Shown: positions 1-8,578 of the stretch, piece after piece
Layout: each line of letters opens with the position of its first letter
How positions within the stretch are numbered: the stretch's first letter is position 1
Assembly (NCBI GenBank): GCA_017550165.1
Contig: JAFZQH010000022.1
Coordinates: 248,001 to 312,000, forward strand
Direction: 5' to 3'
Length of the DNA stretch: 64,000 bases
Source: Lachnospiraceae bacterium
Lineage (GTDB): Bacteria; Bacillota; Clostridia; Lachnospirales; Lachnospiraceae
Made by a program: the position numbers and the translations under genes
The notes under the pieces: model-generated
The model's database searches: none
The model's input: the letters and a program-made list of their open reading frames with translations, nothing else
What the model was told of the DNA's origin: nothing

Positions 1-246
1 GCATCCCCCACGCGCCTGTTATAATCGAAATAGCATTACATCATGCAAACATATAACTAAATAATCTTTTTTGGTATCCCACCGATAATGCTTAATCACT
101 AATCCCCCTCACGATTAAGGGTTGATGGAATGATGCGGCATTGCCGCAAGAAATACTCTAGAAATAATTCCCATATGAACTATTAAACATTCAATTATAA
201 AAATTGCAACCATTTTTTACAATTTTTTATATTGTCCCCTGATTAT

Positions 247-278
247 AAAAAAAGAGATATAGGCAATCCCTATATCTC
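247..278 (-). terminator. Rho-independent terminator of the small gene at 270-602
   Basis: On the minus strand a 10-bp stem (GAGATATAGG with CCTATATCTC, loop of five) is followed by a run of seven T. The stem begins within a few bases of the stop codon of the gene at 270-602, so it most likely ends that transcript. Confidence 0.85.
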
Positions 279-602
279 AAACTTCCCCTCCAGGAACTCC
301 TGTAAGAACCCGTTGGTCTTTACTTCTTTCCCGTTCACGAATATACAGAAGGGTTTTTCCTTATTCTCGTTGAGCATCGTCCTGTTGGCTGCCAGGAGAT
401 ATGCATATTCCTCAGCCTGAGGGTAGGATTCGAAGAATGCACATCTGTTACCCATGGTATGGTCTGACGTGATCCAGAACTCTTCCACTATAACTATATT
501 GGGATCGATCTCATGAAGCTTTAAGAATTTTTCTTCATTATCCTGTCTTACAAGCTTGTATTCCTTATTCAATGATTGCAGTTCCAATGTATTATCCTCC
601 AA
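270..602 (-). CDS. Hypothetical protein, 110 aa
   Basis: I do not recognise this protein. It is small, acidic and soluble-looking, with no signal peptide, membrane segment or metal-binding motif. The N-terminal half is charged and the middle contains aromatic residues (around EEFWITSDH). The start codon is preceded by a GGAGG on the minus strand just upstream of 602. It is the last gene of a leftward group behind the aldo/keto reductase (gap of about 50 bp) and ends in a strong intrinsic terminator, which supports it being a real gene. Function unknown. Confidence 0.6.
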   Translation of the reverse strand: MEDNTLELQSLNKEYKLVRQDNEEKFLKLHEIDPNIVIVEEFWITSDHTMGNRCAFFESYPQAEEYAYLLAANRTMLNENKEKPFCIFVNGKEVKTNGFLQEFLEGKFEI

Positions 603-651
603 GATTATTATTATCGCGATTACGTTGCATATTATACCACAGTATCCGTCT

Positions 652-1680
652 TTATTGAACCTGTATTACCCCTGATACAACCCTTTTGTAATCCTCGTAA
701 TTCTTCTCCAGCAGTGCAGGGGTATCCAGGCCGTAGGGGCATTTTTTCCTGCAGGCATCGCAGTGCCTGCAGTTCTCTATACGTTTCATCTCATCCTGCA
801 TCTCTTTGGTAAGATTCCTGGATGACGGAGCCCGACGAAGAAGCAGTGACATCCTGGCGGCAGTGGGGATCTGTATCCCTTCCGGACAGGGCATGCAATA
901 TCCGCATCCCCTGCAGAAATCTCCCGACAGTTCTTTCTTATCCCTGTCGATCAACTCCCTTATCTCATCAGTCATTCGAGGCGGATTGTCTATGTAGGAA
1001 ATGAACTCGTCAAGTTCACTATCCCTCTGTATCCCCCAGATGGGCAGCGCATTATCGTATTGAGCTATATAAGCATATGCCGCCGCAGAATTGGTGATCA
1101 GGCCTCCGGCTAATGCCTTCATGCATACAAAGCCCATATCCGCTTTTTTACATCTTTCCACAATATCAATATCCTTGTCCGACGCAAGATAGGAAAACGG
1201 AAACTGCAAAGTCTCGAACAGCCCCGACTCTATAGCCTCTCTCGCCACCACAAGCCTGTGGTTGGTAAATCCGATATGACGTATCATGCCTTTTTCTTTA
1301 GCTTCAAGCATGGCGTCATATAATCCGGTATCGTCACCGGGCTTTGGCACAAAGGGAATATTATGGTGCTGATACACATCAATATAGTCTGTCTTAAGGT
1401 CCTCAAGGCTTTGATGAAGGTCCCTCCAGAAGTTCTCCGTGTTCTCGGCAGTAGTCTTGCTGGCGATGAAGACCTTATCTCTCATCCCGGAGAAGGCTTG
1501 CCCTATCTTCTTTTCACTGTCGGTATAAAACCTGGCTGTATCAAAATATATAATGCCATTATCATAGGCTTTCTTAAGCAGCCTTACCGCTTCCTCAACA
1601 GATACTCTCTGTATGGGAAGCGCTCCGAAACCGTTCTTATTGACCGTGATCCCGGTCCTGCCGAGTCTGACACTGTCCAT
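652..1680 (-). CDS. Aldo/keto reductase with C-terminal 4Fe-4S ferredoxin-like domain
   Basis: NAD(P)H-dependent oxidoreductase of the aldo/keto reductase superfamily, substrate unknown, probably cytoplasmic. The TIM-barrel part (about residues 1-245) shows the family pattern: an Asp in FDTARFY, a Tyr a few residues on, a Lys in IASKTT and a His in DVYQHH. The C-terminal part carries two cysteine clusters, CRGCGYCMPCP (about 256-266) and CRHCDACRKKCP (about 304-315), the arrangement of a two-cluster ferredoxin domain. This fusion is common in anaerobic Firmicutes. It lies 30 bp downstream of the permease-GGDEF gene and may be cotranscribed with it. The physiological substrate cannot be read from sequence. 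Confidence 0.9.
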   Translation of the reverse strand: MDSVRLGRTGITVNKNGFGALPIQRVSVEEAVRLLKKAYDNGIIYFDTARFYTDSEKKIGQAFSGMRDKVFIASKTTAENTENFWRDLHQSLEDLKTDYIDVYQHHNIPFVPKPGDDTGLYDAMLEAKEKGMIRHIGFTNHRLVVAREAIESGLFETLQFPFSYLASDKDIDIVERCKKADMGFVCMKALAGGLITNSAAAYAYIAQYDNALPIWGIQRDSELDEFISYIDNPPRMTDEIRELIDRDKKELSGDFCRGCGYCMPCPEGIQIPTAARMSLLLRRAPSSRNLTKEMQDEMKRIENCRHCDACRKKCPYGLDTPALLEKNYEDYKRVVSGVIQVQ

Positions 1681-1710
1681 AGTCCTTATCCTCCTGTATC
1701 CCTGATCCTG

Positions 1711-3912
1711 CTACAATCCTTTCAGTCCCTTCTTTCTCTCGTACATTCTGCTGTCAGCCAGCTCAAATACACGGAGCATTGAATTATGAACAGCCGGATT
1801 ATACTCTGCCATTCCAACGGCTATCACTTCTCCTAATCCCTGATCATCCTCTGCTCTCGAATCCATCGCCTTAAAAAGATCCCGCCTGAGCTCATAATCT
1901 TCTCCCCGGAGAAGTACCACGAACTCATCCCCGCCGTACCTGAATACAGGGGAGTGGGCAAATGACTTACAGATAACCCTGCATGCCCTCCTTATGCATT
2001 CATCTCCCGCCTTATGGCCCTGAACATCATTTACTTCCTTAAGGTTATTGATGTCGCATACTACAAGGGCAAATGGCTCACACTCGCTCTTATCTATCTT
2101 TTCATTGATCATGTTTTCATATTGGGAATAAGCAAGACGGTTCTTTACTCCCGTCAGGGAATCAGTATACCCCGCTTCTTTGGCTATCCCCAGTTTCTCC
2201 ATCCATTCCTTCTCTCGTCTTCTGGCCGTTCCGTAGTTATTCGCCATAATACCTACAGCCACCAGGAACATAGCAAATGATGCAAATGTGGATCTGACAT
2301 TGGCCATCTCTATCTTATCCATCTGGGCATCGATCATTTCCTGTTTGTCCCCCTGCATCCCGTTCTCGTAATGCTTCTGAACTGCAACAATGGATTCTTC
2401 GGCTGCAGTCTGGGTAAGACGGTTGGTCCACATCATGGTGGTAAGGAGCATGAGCAGCAGCAACATAACCCATACCACAACCGAGTGTCCGTACCGGTTC
2501 AGGCTGTCCTTCTGTAATACAAAACGGAATACGATAAGACCCAGCAGTGACCATACAGCGAACAAAAGATATGAAGGAGCCTCCATGGCCTCATATGCAA
2601 TAAGCTTGGGGGCAAGAAGCAGCACGGCGACACCCATCATGATCACGGCACCACAACCTCCTGTCATGGTCTCGGTCATATCTCCCTGTTTCTTTGCATC
2701 CTGATATACACAGTAGGAAAGGAAACCGTAAATGATGGTAGCACCCAGGGTGGTGACATCAACGATCCACCCGATGGCGGTACGCCCTATAAAGGGGATG
2801 GCACAGGATATGGCTACGGTAAAAAAGATGGCTTTATTGGGTATCCCCTTTTTGTTCAGGTTGCTCAAAGAACCTGCCCACACGTGATCCCGTCCGAAAG
2901 CATAGATCAGACGGCTTATGGCCGTAAGATTACCGATGATACTCGTTAAGATAACCGCCAGTAAAGCCCCCAGCATAATAACGATCCCGCCGGAACCCAG
3001 ATAATGCTCGGCTGCATAGAAGGCCGGTATGGCTTTGATCCCGCTTAGGTTACCCATGTCGCTGATATAGGCGAACCAGTTCTCATACTCAGGAGGAAAT
3101 GCACTGACTGACAGCAGGGTCATAAAAATATAGACTGCCGTTGTCAGCAATACGGAAAACAGCATCACCGATCTAACCTTCTTAACCGGGAATTTGAACT
3201 CCTCAGAAAAATGAGCCACATTTTCAAAGCCTATAAAAGCCCAGGGAGAAATGACTGCGATCCTGAGGATCTGCTCTACTTCTGCCTTCTCCGGGGCAAA
3301 AGTCGGATCAAAAGAGCCCGGTGCAAAACCATGACCTGATAAAGCAATAAGAGTAACCACCACAAGGCCTCCGACAAATACGAGGGCCAGGATTATCATG
3401 ATGATCTGGGGCAGCCGCCTGCTAAAGGCACAAAAGAGTCCCACAACAATGATGGCAGCTATGGAAAGCAATGCCTCTCCCAGATATACAGTGTAACCGA
3501 ATATGGAATAATGAAAGCCGAATTGAAAGAATGTCCCTAAAAACCTGCTGGCGAACAGGGGCAGTGACGTGATATTGGCCCAGAGGATAGCCATATATGT
3601 CAGGAGCAGAAACCACGCCACCAGAAAACCGATATCATGTCCTCTGACCATACTGGCATAAGAATAGATACCTCCGGCATCCGGTCTCCGTGACATCATA
3701 TAGCACAGGTTACGGTTAACGACAAGGATAACCACCATTCCAAGGATGATCCCGAAGATAGTTCCCAGGATGCCGGCCTGAGCAAGATAAGTGCTGCATG
3801 TAACAACAAAGGACCCCCAACCGATGCTGGTGCCTATGGAAAATGCCCATATGCCCATCCGGCTGAAAGAGGGATCCAGTTTTTGATTTGTATTACGTTT
3901 TTCTTCCGCCAT
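1711..3912 (-). CDS. APC-family amino acid permease fused to a GGDEF domain
   Basis: Membrane protein of 733 residues. Residues about 15-480 form an amino acid-polyamine-organocation type permease; the first helix has the glycine-rich stretch SIGTSIGWGSF typical of substrate binding. It is followed by an extra helix (about 478-492), a short extracytoplasmic segment rich in charged residues, and another helix (about 545-560). The C-terminus from about 583 is a GGDEF domain: TDSLTGVKNR, CDINNLKEVND and an intact FRYGGDEF (about 657-664). No RxxD inhibitory site is present five residues before GGDEF. The architecture suggests cyclic-di-GMP (or related) synthesis coupled to transport or sensing of an amino acid; that is inference. 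Whether it transports or only senses is unknown. Confidence 0.88.
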   Translation of the reverse strand: MAEEKRNTNQKLDPSFSRMGIWAFSIGTSIGWGSFVVTCSTYLAQAGILGTIFGIILGMVVILVVNRNLCYMMSRRPDAGGIYSYASMVRGHDIGFLVAWFLLLTYMAILWANITSLPLFASRFLGTFFQFGFHYSIFGYTVYLGEALLSIAAIIVVGLFCAFSRRLPQIIMIILALVFVGGLVVVTLIALSGHGFAPGSFDPTFAPEKAEVEQILRIAVISPWAFIGFENVAHFSEEFKFPVKKVRSVMLFSVLLTTAVYIFMTLLSVSAFPPEYENWFAYISDMGNLSGIKAIPAFYAAEHYLGSGGIVIMLGALLAVILTSIIGNLTAISRLIYAFGRDHVWAGSLSNLNKKGIPNKAIFFTVAISCAIPFIGRTAIGWIVDVTTLGATIIYGFLSYCVYQDAKKQGDMTETMTGGCGAVIMMGVAVLLLAPKLIAYEAMEAPSYLLFAVWSLLGLIVFRFVLQKDSLNRYGHSVVVWVMLLLLMLLTTMMWTNRLTQTAAEESIVAVQKHYENGMQGDKQEMIDAQMDKIEMANVRSTFASFAMFLVAVGIMANNYGTARRREKEWMEKLGIAKEAGYTDSLTGVKNRLAYSQYENMINEKIDKSECEPFALVVCDINNLKEVNDVQGHKAGDECIRRACRVICKSFAHSPVFRYGGDEFVVLLRGEDYELRRDLFKAMDSRAEDDQGLGEVIAVGMAEYNPAVHNSMLRVFELADSRMYERKKGLKGL

Positions 3913-3958
3913 TATGATTCACTCTTTTCTCCAGAGTTACTTGTTCTGCGTGCCTTTA

Positions 3959-3986
3959 AGTATACCACAAAATGTAATAAAATCAA
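3959..3986 (-). promoter_or_regulatory. Predicted sigma-A promoter for the permease-GGDEF gene
   Basis: Minus strand: -35 TTGATT (3981-3986), 16-bp spacer, -10 TATACT (3959-3964). A transcript would start near 3951, giving a leader of about 40 nt before the start at 3912. Prediction by eye only. Confidence 0.5.
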
Positions 3987-4103
3987 GTTATTTGGTACTT
4001 TATACCTTAAATTAAACACTTTAAAATTATGTCGTTTGGTGTTATCCTATTATTGATGACGTTATTATTTTATAATACAATTCTCGTCATTCGGAGTAAC
4101 CTG

Positions 4104-5186
4104 ATGAAACTGCTTGATAGCCTTAAGAAGATAATTGAAAAAGATACACCGACGGCCAATGAGTCCAAAAAAATGGCTGTTCTTATCAGGATTGAGTGCA
4201 TTATCCTCATGGCTTATTTTGTGTTGAACTCTGTTGTTTTTTTCATGTTCGGAAAGTACCGCGCTATCGGTGGTAATCTCCTCATGTTTCTGTTATACGC
4301 TGTTGTTTTTGCTTTAACTTTCAAGTTAAAAAAAATGGCCACGGTTTCCGTATTTATATTCGTGACATCCTTCTGGGCAGTGATAATGCTGTGGTTATAT
4401 GGTCCCGGTCTTTGTTTTCAGATCATCCCGCCGTTTCTTATAATCATCTTCTTCTTTGCCAGTTATGACAGCTTCCAAAGAAAGATAATATTCACTCTTT
4501 GTACTTTTGTAGTTTATCTGGGAGCGCTCTTCATTTATGGTACCAGGCCTCCCCTGCTCCAGGTATCTATTTTCGACCAATATTACATAATGAACAGCGG
4601 CATGTTTGTCATCATGCTCTGTACCTGTGTCGCCGCTCATGTTTTTTCCAAAGACAGCCAGGATCAAGAGCGTAAGCTAATAGTATATAACAGAAGGCTT
4701 GAGGAAAAAGCCAGCACAGATTCCCTGACCGGTCTCAATAACAGAGGCCGTGCCATGGACTATCTTGATGAGATATCGAAAATAGCTGATGAGATAATAT
4801 GCAGCATATGTATCTGCGATATAGATCATTTTAAAATAGTAAATGATTCCTACGGCCATGATGTGGGAGACCTTGTGCTCAAGACCGTAGCAGATGTTCT
4901 TTCTGACAATGCAGGTGAAGGGGGATTTGTTGCCAGATGGGGCGGCGAGGAATTCTTCCTGGCCTTTCCCAATATGAACGGAGATGACGCATATGCGGTT
5001 CTTCTTAATATCCAGAATAAAATGAAGGATGCCTGTGTCAAAGTCCGGGATGAGGATATCCGGGTTACCCTTACCTATGGCCTGACCGAATACGACAAGA
5101 GCAAATCCATCAATGACAACATAAAAGAAGCAGATAAACTGCTCTACATGGGCAAAGAACAGGGACGTAACCGTATCGTCTACTGA
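4104..5186 (+). CDS. Membrane-bound diguanylate cyclase (GGDEF) with six-helix sensor region
   Basis: Predicted diguanylate cyclase of 360 residues. The N-terminal half holds about six hydrophobic helices with short connections, an integral membrane input region without a recognisable ligand domain. The C-terminal GGDEF domain begins at STDSLTGLNNR and has ICDIDHFKIVND and an intact RWGGEEF (about 278-284), so catalysis is expected; there is no RxxD product-inhibition site before it. I chose the ATG at 4104 because GGAG lies seven bases upstream; an in-frame ATG at 4029 adds 25 residues but has no Shine-Dalgarno. It is divergent from the permease-GGDEF gene. The signal sensed is unknown. Confidence 0.9.
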   Translation: MKLLDSLKKIIEKDTPTANESKKMAVLIRIECIILMAYFVLNSVVFFMFGKYRAIGGNLLMFLLYAVVFALTFKLKKMATVSVFIFVTSFWAVIMLWLYGPGLCFQIIPPFLIIIFFFASYDSFQRKIIFTLCTFVVYLGALFIYGTRPPLLQVSIFDQYYIMNSGMFVIMLCTCVAAHVFSKDSQDQERKLIVYNRRLEEKASTDSLTGLNNRGRAMDYLDEISKIADEIICSICICDIDHFKIVNDSYGHDVGDLVLKTVADVLSDNAGEGGFVARWGGEEFFLAFPNMNGDDAYAVLLNIQNKMKDACVKVRDEDIRVTLTYGLTEYDKSKSINDNIKEADKLLYMGKEQGRNRIVY

Positions 5187-5201
5187 TCATCATCCCCTTT
5201 T

Positions 5202-6380
5202 TTACATTTCTGCTTCTGTTATCGATTCTTTATTATCTTTTAACACACTCTCGTATAACTCGATCATACGGTCGGCGCAGCGTTTGGCGCTGAAATTATC
5301 CGCAATGGTAAGGGATTCACTGCCCATACGGTCATGGAGTTCCTTATCCGTTAGAAGTGATACCACATTCTCGACGAACTCCTCTTTCGTCTTATAGGCA
5401 TAGCCATTCCTCTCATTCTCAAGCACTCCCCTGAGGCAGGGGTCATCTCTGCAGATAAGAGGCAGTCCGTGGGAGATCGCCTCAAGATAGGTCAGGCTAT
5501 GAACCTCAAAGGTAGATGCAGACACGAACACATCCCCCATATCATAATACATATACACTAGTTCAGGAGATATTCTCCCGGTAAAACATACGCGATCGGC
5601 AATCCCCAGTTCTTTAGCCATAGTCTCCAGTTTGGCTCTGGCGGGACCGTCACCTACTATAAGCAGCTGGGCATCCGGCAGGCGGTCTAACACTTCCGGA
5701 AAATACTCTACTATCTCATCTAGTTTTTTTTCGTGGCTTACGCGGGATACCATGCATACCACCTTGCCGTTATCCTTTAAGTTCCAGCGCTCAAACAGTT
5801 CTTTCCTTTCTTCGGGAGTAACCTTCTTTTGGTATTGTTCAAGACGGATACCGTTGGGGATCACTTCTATGGGGTGCTTTAATCTGCTCAGGGTCGAAAA
5901 ACCCAGAGCCTTATCTGATGGTGCAGTAACAACCATTGCTCCGCGATACAGGAACTTGCCTATCTCGTGAAATATCATCTTAACCGGACGGCTTTCACAT
6001 CGGCTTCCGAAGACAAACTGGGCATAATCGGTATGACAGGTCATGACAAAGGGGGTATTATCCGCATTTGCAATGGAACGTGCCATCCGCGCAGCAGATG
6101 TTTCAGTGTGCATATGGATAACATCCGGATTCCACGCCTTAAGCTCCTTGAGAAGCTTGTTATGCCTTACAAAACTTACACGGACATCGGGATATACTAC
6201 TCCGGGAAGAGAACCGATATAGTAGTCATCACCATCCTTAAATGACTTCCTTGTGTTGGACAGGGCCAGCACCTTGACCTGGTGTCCCCTGCTCCTTAAT
6301 TCCTCAGCCAGGGTAATGACCACATTAGCCACCCCACTTGTCTGATATTTATATGAATCTGAAGCTATCAGTACTTTCAT
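5202..6380 (-). CDS. Glycosyltransferase family 4 (GT-B fold)
   Basis: Retaining GT-B glycosyltransferase of 392 residues using a nucleotide sugar. The N-terminus carries the acceptor-domain pattern of the family (SDSYKYQTSGVANVV, then a glycine-rich turn). The C-terminal half has the donor-domain signature VSRVSHEKKLDEIVEYF, the GDGPARAKLE stretch and the E-x7-E type motif in STFEVHSLTYLEAISHGLP. In Firmicutes such enzymes often glucosylate diacylglycerol for glycolipid and lipoteichoic acid anchors, or build capsule; which applies here cannot be decided. It stands alone, convergent with the diguanylate cyclase (15-bp gap) and divergent from argS across a repeat cluster. Confidence 0.88.
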   Translation of the reverse strand: MKVLIASDSYKYQTSGVANVVITLAEELRSRGHQVKVLALSNTRKSFKDGDDYYIGSLPGVVYPDVRVSFVRHNKLLKELKAWNPDVIHMHTETSAARMARSIANADNTPFVMTCHTDYAQFVFGSRCESRPVKMIFHEIGKFLYRGAMVVTAPSDKALGFSTLSRLKHPIEVIPNGIRLEQYQKKVTPEERKELFERWNLKDNGKVVCMVSRVSHEKKLDEIVEYFPEVLDRLPDAQLLIVGDGPARAKLETMAKELGIADRVCFTGRISPELVYMYYDMGDVFVSASTFEVHSLTYLEAISHGLPLICRDDPCLRGVLENERNGYAYKTKEEFVENVVSLLTDKELHDRMGSESLTIADNFSAKRCADRMIELYESVLKDNKESITEAEM

Positions 6381-6440
6381 TGATCACTCATCCTTAAAAC
6401 TTGTTCCTCATAATTCTAACATAACATTTTTTTTACGGCA

Positions 6441-6569
6441 AGACAGGGGACCGTTCTCTGTCTTATGGCTCAAATAAGACAGGGGACGGTTCTGTGTCTT
6501 CCCCTTGGTATTACTGAGAAAGACAGAGAACCGTCCCCTGTCTTAAGACACAGAACCGTCCCCTGTCTT
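6441..6569. repeat. Cluster of four REP-like palindromic units
   Basis: Four copies of a roughly 24-bp unit of the form AAGACAGGGGACSGTTCTS (then TGTCTT) occur at about 6441-6463, 6477-6500, 6520-6544 and 6545-6569. The first two are in one orientation and the last two inverted, so the whole cluster forms a large hairpin. Units two and four are identical after inversion. Related single or paired units occur at 29028-29052 and 59592-59677. The sequence resembles the widespread REP family mobilised in trans by REP-associated tyrosine transposases; no such transposase gene is in the window. Confidence 0.85.
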
Positions 6570-6573
6570 ATAC

Positions 6574-6602
6574 TTGCTAAATCAGGGACTTCATGTTAAA
6601 TT
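6574..6602 (+). promoter_or_regulatory. Predicted argS promoter
   Basis: TTGCTA (6574-6579), 17-bp spacer, TAAATT (6597-6602). It starts five bases after the last REP unit. A transcript from it would begin near 6609 and carry the Shine-Dalgarno and the hairpin at 6625-6642. Moderate match to consensus. Confidence 0.4.
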
Positions 6603-6617
6603 ACTTATATTAGTTTT

Positions 6618-6649
6618 AAGGAGGATGCGGGGATTCCCGCATGAAATAA
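6618..6649 (+). promoter_or_regulatory. argS ribosome binding site separated from the start by a hairpin and a two-codon ORF
   Basis: The Shine-Dalgarno AAGGAGG is at 6618-6624, but the argS ATG is at 6650, 25 bases further on. The gap holds a perfect 7-bp stem (ATGCGGG at 6625-6631, CCCGCAT at 6636-6642, loop GATT). If folded, it leaves seven bases between the stem and the ATG, restoring normal spacing. The gap also holds ATG AAA TAA (6641-6649) immediately before the argS ATG. Confidence 0.75.
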
Positions 6650-8413
6650 ATGAAAAAGATATCGGATATGATCTCAAATGAAATAATGACCGCCTTCGAA
6701 GCGGCGGGGTATAGAAGGGACTACGGCAGGGTTACGGTATCCAACCGCCCCGACCTGTGTGAGTTCCAGTGTAACGGAGCCATGGCGGCTGCCAAGGAAT
6801 ATAAATGCGCTCCCGCCAAGATCGCCCAAGATGTGCTTCTTTCTCTGGGGGATAATAAACTGTTCTCCAAGAAGGAGGTGGTCAATCCCGGATTCATCAA
6901 TCTCAATCTGGCAAATGACTTTCTCTCCTCATATCTTAACGAAATGAAGGACAGCTGCGATCTCGGTTTTGAAAAACAACCTCAGGCCACCATCATGATA
7001 GATTACGGCGGGCCCAATGTTGCCAAGCCTCTCCATGTAGGTCACCTGCGTTCTGCTATCATAGGCGAGAGTATCAAACGCATAGCGCGTTTTACCGGTC
7101 ACAAGGTTATCGGCGATATCCACCTGGGTGACTGGGGACTTCAGATGGGCCTGATAATCCATGAGCTTAGCATCAGGAAGCCGGAACTCCCCTATTTTGA
7201 TGAAAGTTTCAAGGGAGAATACCCCAAGGATGCTCCGTTTACCATATCGGAGCTTGAAGAAATATACCCCTGCGCCAGCGGCAAGTCCAAAGAAGACGAA
7301 GCATACAAGGAGGCCGCCATGACAGCTACAAAAGAGCTGCAGGCAGGAAGGCCGGGTTACCGGGCATTATGGAACCACATCCTAAACGTGTCCGTATCCG
7401 ACCTTAAGAAAAACTATGAGAAATTAAATGTATCTTTTGAACTATGGAATGGCGAGTCCGATGTCCAGGATATCATACCGGGAATGGTGGAAGAATTCAA
7501 ATCCTCCGGTATAGCTCATGAGAGCGACGGCGCCCTGGTCATAGATGTTAAGGAAAATGATGATACCAAGGAGATCCCGCCCTGTATCATTCTTAAGTCA
7601 GATGGGGCCTCCCTCTACGCCACTACAGACCTTGCCACCCTAAAAGACCGTATGAAAAACTATGATCCTGCAAGGATAATCTATGTGGTGGACAAGCGTC
7701 AGGATATGCACTTCGTCCAGGTCTTCAGGTCATCCAGGAAGGCAGGGATCGTTCCCTCTTCCACCGATCTTACCTTCATCGGTTTCGGCACCATGAACGG
7801 CAAGGACGGCAAGCCCTTCAAGACCAGGGAAGGCGGTGTTATGCGCCTTGAATCCCTCCTTAATGAGATCGAGGAGGAAATGTTCAACAAGATAGTTTCC
7901 AACCATACCGTGGATGAGGCAGAAGCCAGACAGACGGCGCGAATGGTGGCATTGTCAGCCATTAAATACGGAGACCTGTCCAATCAGGCATCCAAGGATT
8001 ACGTCTTTGATGTGGAACGTTTCACTTCTTTTGAAGGGAATACGGGGCCCTATATCCTCTACACCATAGTCCGCATCAAGTCCATCCTGGCCAAGTATAA
8101 AGAGGCAGGAAAAAGAGACGTGGCAGGCTCCATTAATCCGCCTGCCAACGAAGTTGAAAAAGCGCTGATGCTTGAGCTTTCCAAGTTCAATGCCGTAATG
8201 GAGGGAGCCTACGAGGAACTGGCCCCCCATAAGATATGCTCATATATCTACGACCTTTCTAACGCCTTCAACCGCTTCTACCATGAGACCAAGATCATCT
8301 CGGAAGAAGACGCGGCCAAGCAGTCGGGCTGGATCCAACTTCTCCGCCTGACCCAAAAAGCCCTGGAGATCTCCATCGACCTCCTTGGCTTTAGCGCACC
8401 TGATCGTATGTAG
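6650..8413 (+). CDS. argS: Arginyl-tRNA synthetase
   Basis: Class I aminoacyl-tRNA synthetase that charges tRNA-Arg with arginine, cytoplasmic. The 587-residue length is normal for the family. The N-terminal additional domain (about 1-105) is followed by the HIGH-like motif HVGH (129-132) in KPLHVGHLRSAIIGE, then the Rossmann catalytic core with ATTDLATLKDR and YVVDKRQDMHFVQVF, and a C-terminal helical anticodon-binding (DALR) domain with FNRFYHETKI. The KMSKS equivalent is degenerate, as is common in ArgRS (around NGKDGKPFKTREGG). It appears monocistronic: REP units upstream, a long palindrome downstream. Its unusual start region is annotated separately. Confidence 0.97.
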   Translation: MKKISDMISNEIMTAFEAAGYRRDYGRVTVSNRPDLCEFQCNGAMAAAKEYKCAPAKIAQDVLLSLGDNKLFSKKEVVNPGFINLNLANDFLSSYLNEMKDSCDLGFEKQPQATIMIDYGGPNVAKPLHVGHLRSAIIGESIKRIARFTGHKVIGDIHLGDWGLQMGLIIHELSIRKPELPYFDESFKGEYPKDAPFTISELEEIYPCASGKSKEDEAYKEAAMTATKELQAGRPGYRALWNHILNVSVSDLKKNYEKLNVSFELWNGESDVQDIIPGMVEEFKSSGIAHESDGALVIDVKENDDTKEIPPCIILKSDGASLYATTDLATLKDRMKNYDPARIIYVVDKRQDMHFVQVFRSSRKAGIVPSSTDLTFIGFGTMNGKDGKPFKTREGGVMRLESLLNEIEEEMFNKIVSNHTVDEAEARQTARMVALSAIKYGDLSNQASKDYVFDVERFTSFEGNTGPYILYTIVRIKSILAKYKEAGKRDVAGSINPPANEVEKALMLELSKFNAVMEGAYEELAPHKICSYIYDLSNAFNRFYHETKIISEEDAAKQSGWIQLLRLTQKALEISIDLLGFSAPDRM

Positions 8414-8424
8414 TACAAAAGAAA

Positions 8425-8563
8425 AGACGGTACATACCAATGATACAAACACAGGATTTTTTTCGCCGTCGGTTCTTAGTGAAATCGAAGATTGAACTTA
8501 GAACCGCTACGGTGAAAACGAAGCGAAAGCGGTCCTGTGTTGTATTATTGGAATGTACCGTCT
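8425..8563. repeat. 139-bp imperfect palindrome between argS and the URO-D gene
   Basis: Outer arms 8425-8456 and 8533-8563 match over about 31 bases with two substitutions and one insertion after inversion. A second inner stem pairs about 8457-8480 with 8496-8518 (CGGTTCTTAGT with ACTTAGAACCG), leaving a side hairpin with a GCGAAAGC core. The element lies 11 bp after the argS stop and 15 bp before the stop of the convergent gene, so it could act as a two-way transcript end or be a small non-autonomous element (MITE-like). No ORF. Confidence 0.8.
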
Positions 8564-8578
8564 ATTATTTGTTAAATA

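Noticed and set aside
1..246. A gene or element at the left edge
   Set aside because: Only a small palindrome (TGCGGCATTGCCGCA at 133-147) is visible; no coding signal.
4029..4103. Upstream start for the diguanylate cyclase
   Set aside because: No ribosome binding site, while the ATG at 4104 has GGAG at normal spacing.
8425..8563. Simple rho-independent terminator for argS
   Set aside because: The structure is much longer than a terminator and lacks a clean terminal U-tract; it was kept as a repeat or structured element.
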